A program made the position numbers and the translations under genes. From NCBI RefSeq assembly GCF_958450345.1, contig NC_088781.1, positions 74,875,140 through 74,939,139 on the forward strand: a DNA stretch of 64,000 nucleotides, in the 5' to 3' direction. The stretch comes from Calliphora vicina. Taxonomy: Eukaryota > Arthropoda > Insecta > Diptera > Calliphoridae. Of this stretch, positions 46,813 to 57,275 are shown piece after piece. Under the pieces are notes generated by a model, which saw only the letters and a program-made list of their open reading frames with translations, was not told where the DNA came from and did not search any database. Every line of letters starts with the position of its first letter. Position 1 is the stretch's first letter.

Positions 46813-47846
46813 TTATGAGTTTCTTTGACCCATCAGGAGTACATCTATGTCTACTGTTACATAAACAGGTTGGCTGGAAAATCGTTGTATTTGCTGTGGA
46901 GTTATGAAACTTCTAGTTGCACCGGTGTCAATAATGGTGGTGACAAAATTGTCATTACGGGTGTATGGGCTTTCAATAACCATACGATGATGAGCGCTGC
47001 GACTTTGGGTTGTGTTTGTAGGTATACTTTCTAGATCATCAGCTAATTGCAAGAGATCATCGAGGGTAGTAAAATCCTTTCTTCGGATATACCACTGATA
47101 ATCCGTCTGGGCATTACGGAAGATTCTCTCCAGTTTCTGCGCTTCGGATAGATCTGCATGTCGCATTAAATCTTGTAAGGCAAGGACATATTCCTTAAAA
47201 GGTTCTCGAGCGTGTTGAGTTCTTTTACGGATTTCGTCTTCCAGCTTCTCGAAGTAGCGTGTGGGAAGGAAAAATCTATAAAAATCTTTCTTAAAAAGGG
47301 ACCATTTCGTCCAGTGTCGGTTATTGTTTCGTAACCAAACCAGTGCTTTCTCTTTGAATAGCTCCGGCAACACTAGTGGTAACTGGTCCAGGTCGATGTT
47401 GTACATTTTGGCAAGTTCTTCCGCCCTTTCAATAAAACCTGATGGATCTCTGCCTCCATCGAACTTCAATCCCCATTTTCGTACCAGCTCTACGACCATA
47501 ATACGGCTTTTACTTGGTGCAACTTATGACTCGGTAATGGTATTGGCAACATCATGGCTGCTTCTGATGTATCCCCTGTTTTATTGGGAGTCTCCATTTT
47601 TACTGGTGACGTTGGCGGTATGTATCTGGCTGCGACAGGTATCTGTAATGTTGTACCAGGGGATAGTGGAGCTGGATTATTTATAGCATACTGCAATTCC
47701 AGTAGCTCTTTCATCTCGTCCTCCGTGTGATCTGTGGTCAGGAATTTTGCAAACCTTTTCCGTAATTCATCTACGTTTCCAACCTGGGATAGATATTTCA
47801 CTAGATCTTCCCGTTTTAGGGAGTATGCCCAGGAGGTTTTCAGCAT
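46813..47846 (-). pseudogene. Gypsy A gag and protease
   Basis: The ATG at 47846 (MLKTSWAYSLKREDLVKYLS) starts gag 30 bases after the primer site; its frame ends at 47490, and the next runs 47499-46813 with FDGGRDPSGFIERAEELAKM and the capsid segment FFLPTRYFEKLEDEIRKRTQ, FKEYVLALQDLMRH. Directly after LADDLESIPT comes the protease motif IIDTGATRSFI. No CCHC knuckle lies between, so the nucleocapsid was deleted or never existed. The protease Asp is intact. Confidence 0.85.
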
Positions 47847-47874
47847 TTTCGTCTTGGTTGTTGGACAATTTAAT

Positions 47875-47892
47875 GTCCCTGCTCGGGCGCCA
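47875..47892 (-). promoter_or_regulatory. Primer-binding site of gypsy A (lysine tRNA type)
   Basis: Read on the minus strand the 18 bases are TGGCGCCCGAGCAGGGAC, next to the 5' LTR. They differ at one position from the complement of the 3' end of the insect tRNA-Lys(UUU) (A to G), which could still form a G-U pair. Confidence 0.85.
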
Positions 47893-47893
47893 A

Positions 47894-48667
47894 TGTAACG
47901 ACACGGTTTTCCGCTGGTTGCCGGGGTAGTCTCAGCGGAGTCCAGGGTCGTGTTGTTGTCTTAATTGAAGATAAATCACAAAGTTCACCTATGTCGTCTC
48001 AGTAAAGGAATAAAAGACGCAGTTCTCTTAAACGTTATAATACGTATCACTTTATTTAAATTTTACAAATAACACAAAAACTCAATCTAAAGAGTAACGC
48101 CAACTGTCTGGGTGGAGCAAGGTAGCAACTAGTCAGTCGTGCTGAGATAAAATCTGTTCATGACGACGCTGTTGGGCTAAATTAACAAGCGACTATTAGG
48201 ACTTGCCTACACCACGTCGCTAACGTCGTAGGTGTCGGACAAGAGTGTTACAAAGTAGAGGTATAACCTCTGGGTGTACCACTGGTTTCCCACTAGTGCC
48301 TATTAGAATAGCCAATTAGTCTTAAAATGCCTCGCTTGGCCACCTGCTGGCAGACTGAACCGCCTTCTTTTATACCCGTGTCGGACAACTAAGTTACTAC
48401 AACCATCGTTGGTAACGATCGTACTATGGTACTTTTATTACATTCTGCATGGTTGTATTTTGGGGTAGTAATATTAAATCGACTCTCTTATTTACCAACA
48501 GATGGCGTACGTATATAAATAAAAACGTTAAATTCAAATCATTTATATAAAACAAATAAAATAAGTATTTCATTTGAACAAAACATAAAATAAATACAAT
48601 TCACTTAAAAATAATAAAATAAAATTCGATGTAGACAAAAACGAGTTTAACGACTTTTGTCGTTACA
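47894..48667 (-). repeat. 5' LTR of gypsy A
   Basis: 774 bp, nearly identical to the partner LTR apart from its single copy of the 158-bp unit and a few short gaps. Confidence 0.92.
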
Positions 48668-49347
48668 ACTTGCGATGCAAAATATGGCATTTTATTCCCC
48701 CTGCAGCTCCTCATTTTGGAGGAATCTGGGAAGCTGGCGTCAAGTCAGTTAAGTTCCATTTGAAAATAACCATCGGGGAAGCCAAACTTACATATGAGGA
48801 AATGAGCACTCTTCTAATACAAATTGAAGCAGTGTTGAATTCGAGACCTTTAGTTGCTATAAACAGTGATGATGATGGTCAAATGGATACCTTAACTCCT
48901 GGCCACTTTTTGATTGGACGACCACTGAATGCCTGTCCTGAACATGTTGAAGAAACACATGTAACTTCCCTAAATAGGTGGAAGTTAATCCAAAAACTAA
49001 GGAAAGATTTTTAGATCACATGGAAAAATGAGTACCTTACGACTCTGTAACAAAGATACAAATGGAAGGTTCCGTCAGAGAATTTGAAAGATGGTACTGT
49101 TGTACTAATTAAAGATGAAAATACTCATCTAGCCAGTTGGCCGCTTGCGAGAGTTTCAGAAATACATAGCGGCAAAGATGGCAAAGTTAGAGTCGCAACG
49201 TTGAAGCTAGCAAATAATACATTGAAAAGGCCTATTAATAAATTGTGTCCATTTGTATGTACAGATACAAATGAGCAGAATTCGTCACCGGTAAAAAGCC
49301 ACTACACGAAGATGAAGGAGCCAGATAATAAGAAGAATTTTTATTAG
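48668..49347 (+). pseudogene. BEL/Pao 2 integrase, second part
   Basis: After the gypsy insertion the frame resumes with IWHFIPPAAPHFGGIWEAGV, supplying the catalytic Glu, then VLNSRPLVAIN, LTPGHFLIGRPLN. A stop at 49012 and frame change precede 49084-49347: DGTVVLIKDENTHLASWPLA, KRPINKLCPF. The end overlaps no gene; env starts 10 bases later. Confidence 0.88.
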
Positions 49348-49356
49348 TTACAACTG

Positions 49357-51094
49357 ATGCTTTCAGTATTGATGTTGATGAAACCAGTTGAGACGCTACC
49401 AATTAACAAAAATAACGCTGTGTCAATAACCAGTCTATCGGCAAACACGGCGCTTTATCTCGACAAGGTTGGACAACTAAACGCTATAAATTCGAAGTGG
49501 AATATCGTAGTATACTACGACTTATCCCTGTATTACCAAGAGCTTGAAAGGATTGGTAAACTGACGGTGAAAATAAGAGAAGAGTGTCCAAAATTAAGTT
49601 TATTTAAGGACTCCTGTGAAATGGTGATGACAGTGATGGAGAGAAGATATAAACTGCTTGATCAAAATAATGAGCTGCTCATTAGCAAACCCCGGAAGAA
49701 AAGATCACCATTTGTGATTGTGGGTTCTATTTACCATGTCCTCTTTGGAATGATGGACGCAGACGATCGAGAGCAGATGGAGGAAAATATGAAAAATATT
49801 TTCAGTAATCAAGAAGATTTGAATAAATTAATTAAACAACAAACATCTATTATTGATTCGACGTTGAATGACATTAAAGACAACAGAAGACGTTAATTTC
49901 AACTTTAAACAAATGTACGGTCAACTGAAGCTTTTCTATGATCAAACAAAAAATGAAACCAGAGCAGAGCGTTTAACCTTGCTATTTTCCGTATTGGCCA
50001 CACAATTGAATTTGATGGTTGATGAGTGCCAAAAGATACAATCTTCAGTTATAAATATGTTGATTGATATCAACCATGGACATATAAATACCGATCTGTT
50101 AACACCAACACAACTGCAGAAAGAATTATTGCATATAGAAAATGTTTTGCCGAATAACCTGATGCTTACTGGAAAGGAAGGTGGTACTGAACTCAAAGAG
50201 GTATACCATGGGATGAAGGCGAAGGGCACTATTATTGATAACCGACTCGTGGTTCAGTTGGAAGTACCATTAATCCAGAAACATAATTCCGAAGTGTATG
50301 AATTAATCACACTTCCTGTAGACGTCAACAATAGCGCCGTTATGCCAAGAGTAGAAGATGATTATATAGTTTATAACTTTGCATCTAATATGTACTTTCT
50401 AATGTCAGAAGGGAAATTAAATAAGTGCGATAAAAATCTTCAAGGTCAATACAATTGCACCGGAAATATACCCTGGAAGCCAGCCAAAGATCGATCTTGC
50501 GAAGTATCAGCGTTAAAACAATCCCGGCATGCTGAATGTACATTCGAAGCGGTACCAAGGAAAAGCGTTTGGAAGCAGCTGTCTTCAGAGAACAATTGGA
50601 TATTTTCAGTATTTGACAATCTGGTTTTAATAGTGGATTGTGGTCAGAATAATATAAGCTGGATTACATTGCCACCAAAAGGCATACTGAAACTATCAGA
50701 AGGATGTACTGCTACATACGAAGGAATAACAATGTCAGCTTCTCAACGCTTGGAGTCGGAAGTAAATTCTGTTATACAGGCGTCAACATGGGGCATAGAT
50801 CCAGAAGAAATTGAAGCGAAATTGGTTAAACCATTTGATGTTACTATTATTAACAACAGCAAAGACATCGATCATCTTAGAAGGGAAGTGCTGAATATGA
50901 AGGAGACAAAAATCGAGCTTAAGAGGCTGCAATTTCACACTATATCCGGACATACATCTCTACTATTAATTATTGTTCTTATATTTATATTAATTTGTTT
51001 AGTTATTAAGCACAAATGTAGTAAAACAGAAGTAGTTAAAATAGATTTTTCTACACCATTACCATTGCGGGCCCGGCAAAATGTTCAGAATTGA
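49357..51094 (+). pseudogene. env: Fusion-type envelope gene of BEL/Pao 2
   Basis: The ATG at 49357 follows pol and gives a short hydrophobic start (MLSVLMLMKPVE). Near residues 110-116 stands a furin-type site, PRKKRS, followed by a hydrophobic, fusion-peptide-like stretch. A one-base frame change at about 49885 breaks the gene; the second frame runs 49868-51094. It holds several Cys residues (CDKNLQGQYNC, CEVSALKQSRHAEC), potential N-glycosylation sites, a membrane anchor (LLLIIVLIFILICLVI) and a short basic tail ending inside the 3' LTR. The layout is that of baculovirus F-type envelope proteins acquired by insect retroelements. Break and location argue for a relic. Confidence 0.82.
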
Positions 51095-51304
51095 ACACGG
51101 GTTTATTTAAGTATACTTTAACTGAAGTATGAAATATTAAATATCATAAGTAAAAGTGCATGGGTTAAGTCATAAAAAACTGTACGATTAGTTCACTTGT
51201 ATTACAAATAAATGTTTATCACTTAGTTTTTATGTCAACCCCAAGTAGCGATAAGAATTTTAGTTGCAAGATGCACATTAATTCTTTTGTTTATGTAATG
51301 CATA

Positions 51305-51458
51305 AGCTATATATACACGGTTGTCATATTCTTACAATATTGTCATAAAATTTTCAATAAATGATTAGAACACATATGTTTTAACATAAGTTCTCATGGT
51401 TGTGTTAACCACTGTCTGAGCATGTTCCTGACAATCTGACAACCGTGTATACGTAGCT
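51305..51458. mobile_element. 154-bp MITE in the BEL 3' LTR
   Basis: AGCTATATATACACGGTTGT and ACAACCGTGTATACGTAGCT are mirrored ends, flanked by ATA (51302-51304 and 51459-51461). The empty site is seen in the 5' LTR near 35673. Confidence 0.85.
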
Positions 51459-51503
51459 ATAGACAATTTAGTGAGAGTTAAAAATAGGCAATAAAACACA
51501 TTG

Positions 51504-52101
51504 GCCCATAATCATAGTCAAAAATAAAGTACATTTTAAGAGAATTAAACTCGACTTTACTTAAGAGTGGACTTTGGGTCTATCATAGACAAGTTAAAGT
51601 ATACTTCTGACGCTGAAGTCGACTCTAAATATAAAACTAGCTGAAGTTGTTTTTAACTCGTTTAACAACAGCATCTGCTGTTCTTCGCCGAGTAAAAAAG
51701 TTCGTCACAAAGTAAAAAATGTTTAAGTTACAAGATATTGGTAGAGATTTTGCAATTATTGAACAGTTATCAATAAAATTATTACCAAAATATCGTAATT
51801 ATGATATTAATCTTATCTTTTCCATTTTTCCACAACAAACAACTTTCCTTCTATAGATGTCCCGGTTACTTGTTTACGTTTTTTGGATGTTTTTTTAATT
51901 TTGAATGTCAGCTTTTCAACGTTGCCACTTGTCTGTTTTTTGTAGTATATTGTATGAAAACATTTTCTACATTTGCGGTGGCACCCAGTTAAAGTCGGTT
52001 CAATTCAAAACATACTTTAATTTTGACTATGGTTGCAGGTTTTTATTTTAAAGTTGTTTTTAAAAAGAACCGACTTTAGTGTTTGACTATGATTATGGGC
52101 C
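51504..52101. mobile_element. 598-bp MITE in the BEL 3' LTR
   Basis: GGCCCATAATCATAGTCAAA and its complement TTTGACTATGATTATGGGCC are the ends, flanked by ATT (51501-51503 and 52102-52104). The empty site is present in the 5' LTR (ACACATTCTTATC near 35718). The tip resembles that of the 26369 MITE, which has the same ATT target. Confidence 0.85.
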
Positions 52102-52146
52102 ATTCTTATCACTAGTGCGCTTGTTACCCCACGCTGTGATGAAAAT

Positions 52147-52328
52147 TGTTAGATATTTTATTTAAAAGAAACCCTAGTTTTAATATCAACAATATGGCAA
52201 CTCTCTAAGCTGTCATAGGACAGCTAGATCAAACAAATAGATAATAAGAAAAACTTAAATAAACCTTACTTGAATTTTGAAGTCTAGAGAGAACGCGTGC
52301 TTATTTTATAAAGTGTAAATACACAACA
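52147..52328 (+). repeat. 5' LTR of gypsy B
   Basis: 182 bp. It contains TGGCAACTCTCTAAGCTGTC and AATAAACCTTACTTGAA, the latter a possible polyadenylation signal. It differs from the 3' LTR at a handful of positions. Confidence 0.92.
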
Positions 52329-52403
52329 AATGGCGACGAGCTAAACATTTTTAAGTGAATCATTTTCTCACATATATGTAATTCCATAATAGTTAAATAA
52401 AAA

Positions 52404-53280
52404 ATGCCGGAAAATAGCTCAAACAACAGCACGGCCAGTGGTGGAACACCAATAACATTACTGCCGACACAACCTATTTCAGATTTTGTTCCGAGTGTCG
52501 ACAAATGGGAATTGTGGCATGAAAGATTGGAAATATATTTGTGTGAAATTGATTGCACAAATGACAATGTAAGAAAGTCGATTTTATTAAAGTCTATTGG
52601 CGCAGAAGCGTATGGAATTTTGCACAGCTTATGCAGCCCGCAATCTCCTGTTTCAAGAACGTATAAGGATTTATGTGAAATTTTAAAAACACATTTTACG
52701 CCACCAACTATCATATGCCATGAACGGAAAAATTTTCATGATGCAGTTATGGGTGAAAATGAAACTGGGCCAATTGATATGCACGTATAAAAAAACTTGC
52801 ATTAAATTGTAAATTTGGTGAACATTTGGACGCTTTCATATTAGACAAATTCATAATTGGACTTCCGTCTAGAATATTCGAAAGAATCTGTGAAGAAGAC
52901 GAGAGGTTATGTTTAAATGATGCATTTAAGAAAGCCTTAATATTGGAGACAAAATTTAAATCATCGAGTAACGTGAGTGAAAGAGACGACGTTAACTTTG
53001 TAAAACGTAACACATGGAAAGCCAGCAAAATGGAGCAAAAACGTGGTAACAAAAACAGCACTGAAAGCAGAGGCGGCGGCAGTGGCAGAGATCGAAGCAG
53101 CAACAAACACATAAATAGAAGCAAAGAATGTGTTCACTGTGGATGGCGAAATCACAAATCTGTTGAATGCAAATTTAAAGAAAGTAAATGCCATTCTTGT
53201 GACAAAATAGGCCATTTAGCATCAGTTTGTCGTTCTAAAAAAAATGTGAATTATGTATTGGAAAACTCTGATTTGTCTGA
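52404..53280 (+). pseudogene. Gypsy B gag
   Basis: The ATG at 52404 gives MPENSSNNSTASGGTP, then FVPSVDKWELWHERLEIYL and the capsid-like AYGILHSLCSPQSP, YKDLCEILKTHF. A frame change near 52790 is followed by FIIGLPSRIFERI, an Arg/Gly-rich hinge, and two knuckles: CVHCGWRNHKSVEC and CHSCDKIGHLASVC, both CCHC type. The nucleocapsid is intact; the frame break is not. Confidence 0.85.
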
Positions 53281-54471
53281 ATCTGATAATTCTTATGATT
53301 TTTCTATCTTTAGTGTTGAAAGTGAAAATCTGATGAGCCTTTACACACTGCCAGTAATGATAAATGGTTACCATTTAAAAGCTATATGTAACACGGGAGC
53401 GTCTTGCACGTTGTTGTCCAGATCGTTTCTGCGTAAAATAAAGGTAAATGAAAAGGATATTCGCCCCTGTAAAACATCGTATATAAGTTATGTCAGCAAC
53501 AGTATTTCAATTTGTGGTGAGTTCCTTGCTAATTTTACTTATAAAGGTCTTACAAAAAGTATTGTTGTTATTGTGGCAAACACGGAAAATCCCCCTTTGT
53601 TAGGAAGAACATTTTTAAGAGCTTTTAACTTCGAGTTAAAGCGAGTAAATACTGTTTTTGGAAAACGTGATTTAAGTGTTGTTAGTGAACAAATAAAAGA
53701 TGAATTTTCAGACGTATTTGATGATGGTTTAGGAGCTTACAAGTGTGCAAAAATTTCTTTATTGATAAATGAAACGGCAAGCCCAATTTTTTTTAAACCG
53801 CGCCCATTACCACTTGCATGAAAATCTAAGATAGAAACCCAACTTCGCGATTTGATTAAAAATTACATTTTGGAACCTATAGATCATTCTGAATGGGGAA
53901 CACCTATTGTTCCAATTTTAAAATCTGATGGTACTTTTCGTTTATGTGGTGATTTCAAGGTCACAATTAATAAACATTTGATTGATTTTAAATATCCGTT
54001 GCCCAGAATAGATGAAGTTTTTGCTGCATTACAAGGTGGTTGTTTATTTACCAAATTAGATCTATCAAACGCATACAACCAGTTGTTGTTGGATGAAAAA
54101 TCTCAACTTATGTGTACTTTAAGTACCCACATAGGCTCTTTGAAAATGAAAAGACTTCCGTTTGGGATTAAAACGGCAGCAGCAATCTTCCAGAAAACTA
54201 TTGAGGGCGTGTTAAGGGAAGTGTCCGGTGTTGTAGTTTATCAGGACGATATAACCGTGACAGGTAGAAGTTTACAGGAACACATGAATAACTTAAGGAT
54301 GGTCTTGAGTAAACTACGTAGTGCAGGGTTTAAATTGAACATGCGAAAATGCAAATTTTTTGAGGAGAAAATATCTTATTTGGGGTTTACCATAGACAAA
54401 GATGGTCTAAGCAAAAACGAATATCGTATTGCTTCAATAGTGAATGCACCATCACCACAGAATGTATCATA
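53281..54471 (+). pseudogene. Gypsy B protease and reverse transcriptase
   Basis: The protease motif reads AICNTGASCTLLS, with Asn in place of the catalytic Asp, and PLLGRTFLRAF follows. After a stop at 53819 the reverse transcriptase continues: EWGTPIVPILKSDGTFRLCG, FTKLDLSNAYNQLLLDEKSQ, LPFGIKTAAAIFQKTIEGVL and YQDDITVTG (YQDD instead of YLDD/YVDD, both Asp kept). The domain closes with KCKFFEEKISYLGFTIDKDG and a stop at 54470. Confidence 0.9.
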
Positions 54472-55938
54472 GCTCAGAGCTGTAATCGGGATGCTAAATT
54501 ATTATTCTAAATTTATTGATGCTTTGCAGAGAAAATGCTACCCCTTTATAATTTGTTAAAAAAGGGTGTAAAATTTTACTGGTCGAAGGAATGTCAGACA
54601 TGTTATGAAAATTTAAAGCGGGATGTCACATCAGACCAAGTTTTGGTACATTTCAACCCTAATTTACCAATAGTACTAGCCACAGACGCTTGAAATACAG
54701 CAGTGGCAGGTGTATTATCACATATTTTTCCAGACAAGTCCATAAGACCAATTGCTTTTGTATCGAGAGCACTCACAAAAACGGAAACTAATTATAGTAC
54801 GTTAGAGAAAGAAGCCCTCGCAATCATATTTTGTGTCACAAAGTTGCGTCAATATTTATTGGGCAACCACTTTACTTTGAAAACAGACCATAAGCCGTTG
54901 TTAACTATATTTGGCGAACACAAAGGTTTGCCATTGATGGCTTCCGCTCGTTTACAGCGCTGGGCCTTGATTCTTTCAGAATTCAAGTATTCCGTAGAAC
55001 ATGTCAAAGGAACATTAAATTATGCAGATAATCTGTCTAGAATGCCAAAAGTGCCGCTAGTGAAAGACTATAGTGAATGTAATTACATTAATTTGATTGA
55101 AAAGGAAAATGTGTTTGACTTTAATTTTAAGAAAATTGCTAAGGAAACAAGACGTGACCCTATTTCATCGAAAGTTGCTAATGCCGTTAACTCGGGCACG
55201 GTTCACCAATTAAAAGGTGATGAATTCAAACCATACCGGGAAAAGGCAAATGAATTGTCAGTTGAATCTGACTGCGTACTCTGGGGATATCGCTCAGTAG
55301 TTCCCACTAAATTGCGAAAATCAATATTGGAAAGCTTACATAGTTCTCATTTTGGTATTGTCAAGACCAAAGCCTTAGCTCGGTCTTATATTTGGTGGCC
55401 GGCCATTGATAAGGACATTGAAGCTCTTATCAAAAGTTGTAGACCATGTCAAGAACTACTACCGAGTCCCGAAAAAAGTGTTTTAATACCATGGAGCCCA
55501 ACAGATTTTGTTTGGAGTCGTGTCCATATTGACTTTGCAGGACCTATTAAAAATAGATATCTTTTTATTGTAATTGATTCGTTTTCGAAATGGGTAGAAG
55601 TCTTCATAACGAAGGAAATAACTTCGCGTTTTACAGTTAAAAAACTCAGAGAATTGTTCTGTAGATTCGGTTTAGTTGATGTCATTGTAAGTGATAATGG
55701 ACGTCAATTTGTATCACATGAATTTAACACGTTTTTGAAAATGAATAATATTAAGCACATTTTGACAGCTCCAACGGCCAAGCCGAAAATTTTGTTAAAA
55801 CTGTAAAAAAATCTTTGTTGGCGAATTTGAAAGAAAATAGTAATGCAGACCTTGAAGTATAGTTAAATCAATTTTTAATTGATTACCGCAATACCCCACA
55901 TTGATCCACTGGCGAGTGGAAAAATGTGGGGTATTGCG
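54472..55938 (+). pseudogene. Gypsy B RNase H and integrase
   Basis: The first RNase H Asp lies in ATDA just before an in-frame TGA at 54692. From 54703: VLSHIFPDKSIRPIAFVSRA, TLEKEALAII, LKTDHKPLLTIF and YADNLSRMP. Integrase follows: HSSHFGIVKTKALARSYIWW, CRPCQ, VHIDFAGPI and VSDNGRQFVSHEF. A deletion near 55770 shifts the frame before GQAENF, which holds the catalytic Glu. Just downstream a 16-bp inverted copy (55923-55938) disrupts the frame again. Confidence 0.9.
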
Positions 55939-56464
55939 ACCCAGCAAAACTTCTTCTGGGTCGCTCACTCAAAACACGTTTTAATAACTTAAGACCACCT
56001 TTGACAAAGGAGAGAATAAAAGAGTCCCAGGATAAAAGTGTTCTTATTCACAAAGGAAATCGTAGTTTGCAATTTTCTGAAGGCGAAAAAGTTTTAATCA
56101 GAAATTATAAAGATTGTAATAAACCAAGCTGGTCCCCAGCTACAGTTAAACATAAATTGGGAGAACAAAATTATTTGTGTATTATGTCAGATAACAACCG
56201 GGAAATAAAAAGACATTTAGATCAAAACCGTAGTTTAAAAAAAAAATGAGTCACAATGTACCAATGATTTTGATTATTCCAAACAAGAAAACATATTGAC
56301 TGGGACAAGCCACGAAAACAACAATGATACAAGTCCTCCCACAATTAATGTCAAGAATGAGTGTGGAGAGACAGTGTGTGAAGGTACATCAAATAGAAAC
56401 TTAAGACCAAGAAGAGATGGTAAGGTAGTAAAATCTAATGTAGTATTTTCAGATTTTGAAAAAT
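55939..56464 (+). pseudogene. Gypsy B integrase C-terminus and pol tail
   Basis: PAKLLLGRSLKTRFNNLRPP and GEKVLIRNYKD, then WSPATVKHKLGEQNYLCIMS form the C-terminal module; a frame ends at 56249. The following bases still read as an acidic Thr/Ser-rich tail ending near NLRPRRDGKVV before a stop at about 56464, as in full-length gypsy pols. Confidence 0.75.
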
Positions 56465-56631
56465 AAATAAATTATTGTTTTTAACTTTACAGTATTATAT
56501 TTATTTAATAAATAAAGTGTATATTAAATTTATATAATCAAAGATTCTAAATATTATACGTATGTACTAGAATAACATATATTTTTAATATAATTATCTA
56601 AAAATGAATTTAATAATCAAAAAACTAATTT

Positions 56632-56642
56632 AAGGAGAGGCG
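56632..56642 (+). promoter_or_regulatory. Polypurine tract of gypsy B
   Basis: AAGGAGAGGCG lies directly before the 3' LTR; a purine run here primes plus-strand synthesis. Confidence 0.75.
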
Positions 56643-56820
56643 TGTTAGATATTATATTTAAAAGAAACCCTAGTTTTAATAACAATATGGCAACTCTCTA
56701 AGCTGTCATAGGACAGCTAGATCAAACAAATAGATAATAAGAAAAACCTAAATAAACCTTACTTGAATTTTGAAGTCTAAGAGAACGCGTGCTTATTTTA
56801 TAAAGTGTAAATACACAACA
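56643..56820 (+). repeat. 3' LTR of gypsy B
   Basis: 178 bp, same edges as the 5' LTR; small differences include loss of TC in the TTTTAATATCAACAATATGG block. Confidence 0.92.
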
Positions 56821-56984
56821 AAAATATTACATTGATAAGGTTTCAAGTACACAAGCATACTTGAGATCTTATCTTAGTTCTAGTTAATTTTAAGATTTTT
56901 ATGTTTAGCTCTTAAGAAGTAAAATTGAATAAATATTTTAATGTCCTACAAACATTCACTAAGCCAACATAGTCTTTCACCAAT

Positions 56985-57130
56985 TGTAAAATTGAATAAT
57001 TTTTTTTTGTTCAATGGAGTTTAATCCTTCTAAAAGTTTATCGCCAAAATCAAAACGTTTTAAAATTTGTGAAACCAATTCAATATAAAATTGGACGCTG
57101 TCTGTCTTTCAATTTGTACATTGCAAAAGG
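56985..57130 (-). pseudogene. hAT transposase fragment of element 4, upstream part
   Basis: On the minus strand the frame reads DSVQFYIELVSQILKRFDFG and DKLLEGLNSIEQKKIIQFY. It runs up to the CCAAT duplication of the BEL element and continues at 35442 (minus). Such KLLEGL text is typical of the region before the hATC domain. Confidence 0.6.
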
Positions 57131-57275
57131 GGGCTTACAAAATTTGAATTTTAGGAAAAAAGTTTACCATATGTTTTTTTGCTTTTAAAAAATAGTAATT
57201 TTTGTTCGCGGGAAAAATGAAAAATCGTCATTTTAATAAATTTGACTTAAAAAATCGTCAAAGTTGGCAGCGCTG

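Larger units (their letters stand above)
40402..48667 (-). mobile_element. Ty3/gypsy retrotransposon A (minus strand)
   Basis: LTRs at 40402-41395 and 47894-48667 begin TGTAACGACAC and end GTCGTTACA. ACTT flanks both outer ends (40398-40401 and 48668-48671), a 4-bp duplication. Gag-protease, reverse transcriptase-RNase H, integrase and a third frame follow on the minus strand. The lysine-tRNA primer site and long LTRs recall Osvaldo-type elements; this is inference. A hAT element lies between pol and the third frame. Confidence 0.92.
52147..56820 (+). mobile_element. Ty3/gypsy retrotransposon B
   Basis: Short LTRs at 52147-52328 and 56643-56820 begin TGTTAGATATT and end TACACAACA. AAAAT flanks both sides (52142-52146 and 56821-56825), a 5-bp duplication. 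Primer-site bases TGGCGACGAGC start two bases after the LTR at 52331, and a purine tract, AAGGAGAGGCG, ends just before the 3' LTR. Gag, protease, reverse transcriptase, RNase H and integrase are in gypsy order; no env. It inserted into the BEL 3' LTR. Confidence 0.93.
35448..56979 (+). mobile_element. BEL/Pao retrotransposon 2 with envelope gene, host to two gypsy elements
   Basis: LTRs of TG...CA form start TGTTCAGAATTG and end GTCTTTCA. CCAAT flanks both outer ends (35443-35447 and 56980-56984), the 5-bp duplication of BEL/Pao. Gag, protease linker, reverse transcriptase, RNase H, integrase and a fusion-type env follow in order. Integrase is split by a gypsy element, and the 3' LTR by two MITEs and a second gypsy element. 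Many frameshifts are present, yet the two LTRs are still very alike, so the element is not ancient. Gene order with an env recalls the roo-type BEL elements of flies. Confidence 0.9.
51082..56979 (+). repeat. 3' LTR of BEL/Pao 2, split by three insertions
   Basis: It starts TGTTCAGAATTG at 51082 inside the env stop region and ends GTCTTTCA at 56979. Compared with the 5' LTR it contains a 154-bp MITE, a 598-bp MITE and a gypsy element. All interruptions leave direct duplications that the 5' LTR has only once. Confidence 0.9.
34944..57275 (-). mobile_element. hAT element 4, expanded to 22 kb by nested retrotransposons
   Basis: CAGTGCTGCCAAC at the left and GTTGGCAGCGCTG at the right are the ends, with a perfect 8-bp GTGGTTAG outside each (34936-34943 and 57276-57283). 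AAATCGTCAA words recur next to both ends. Its own transposase lies on the minus strand in two pieces (35110-35442 and 56985-57130) either side of the BEL element. Without the nested elements it would be under 1 kb, so it was already deleted or is a shortened derivative. Confidence 0.85.
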
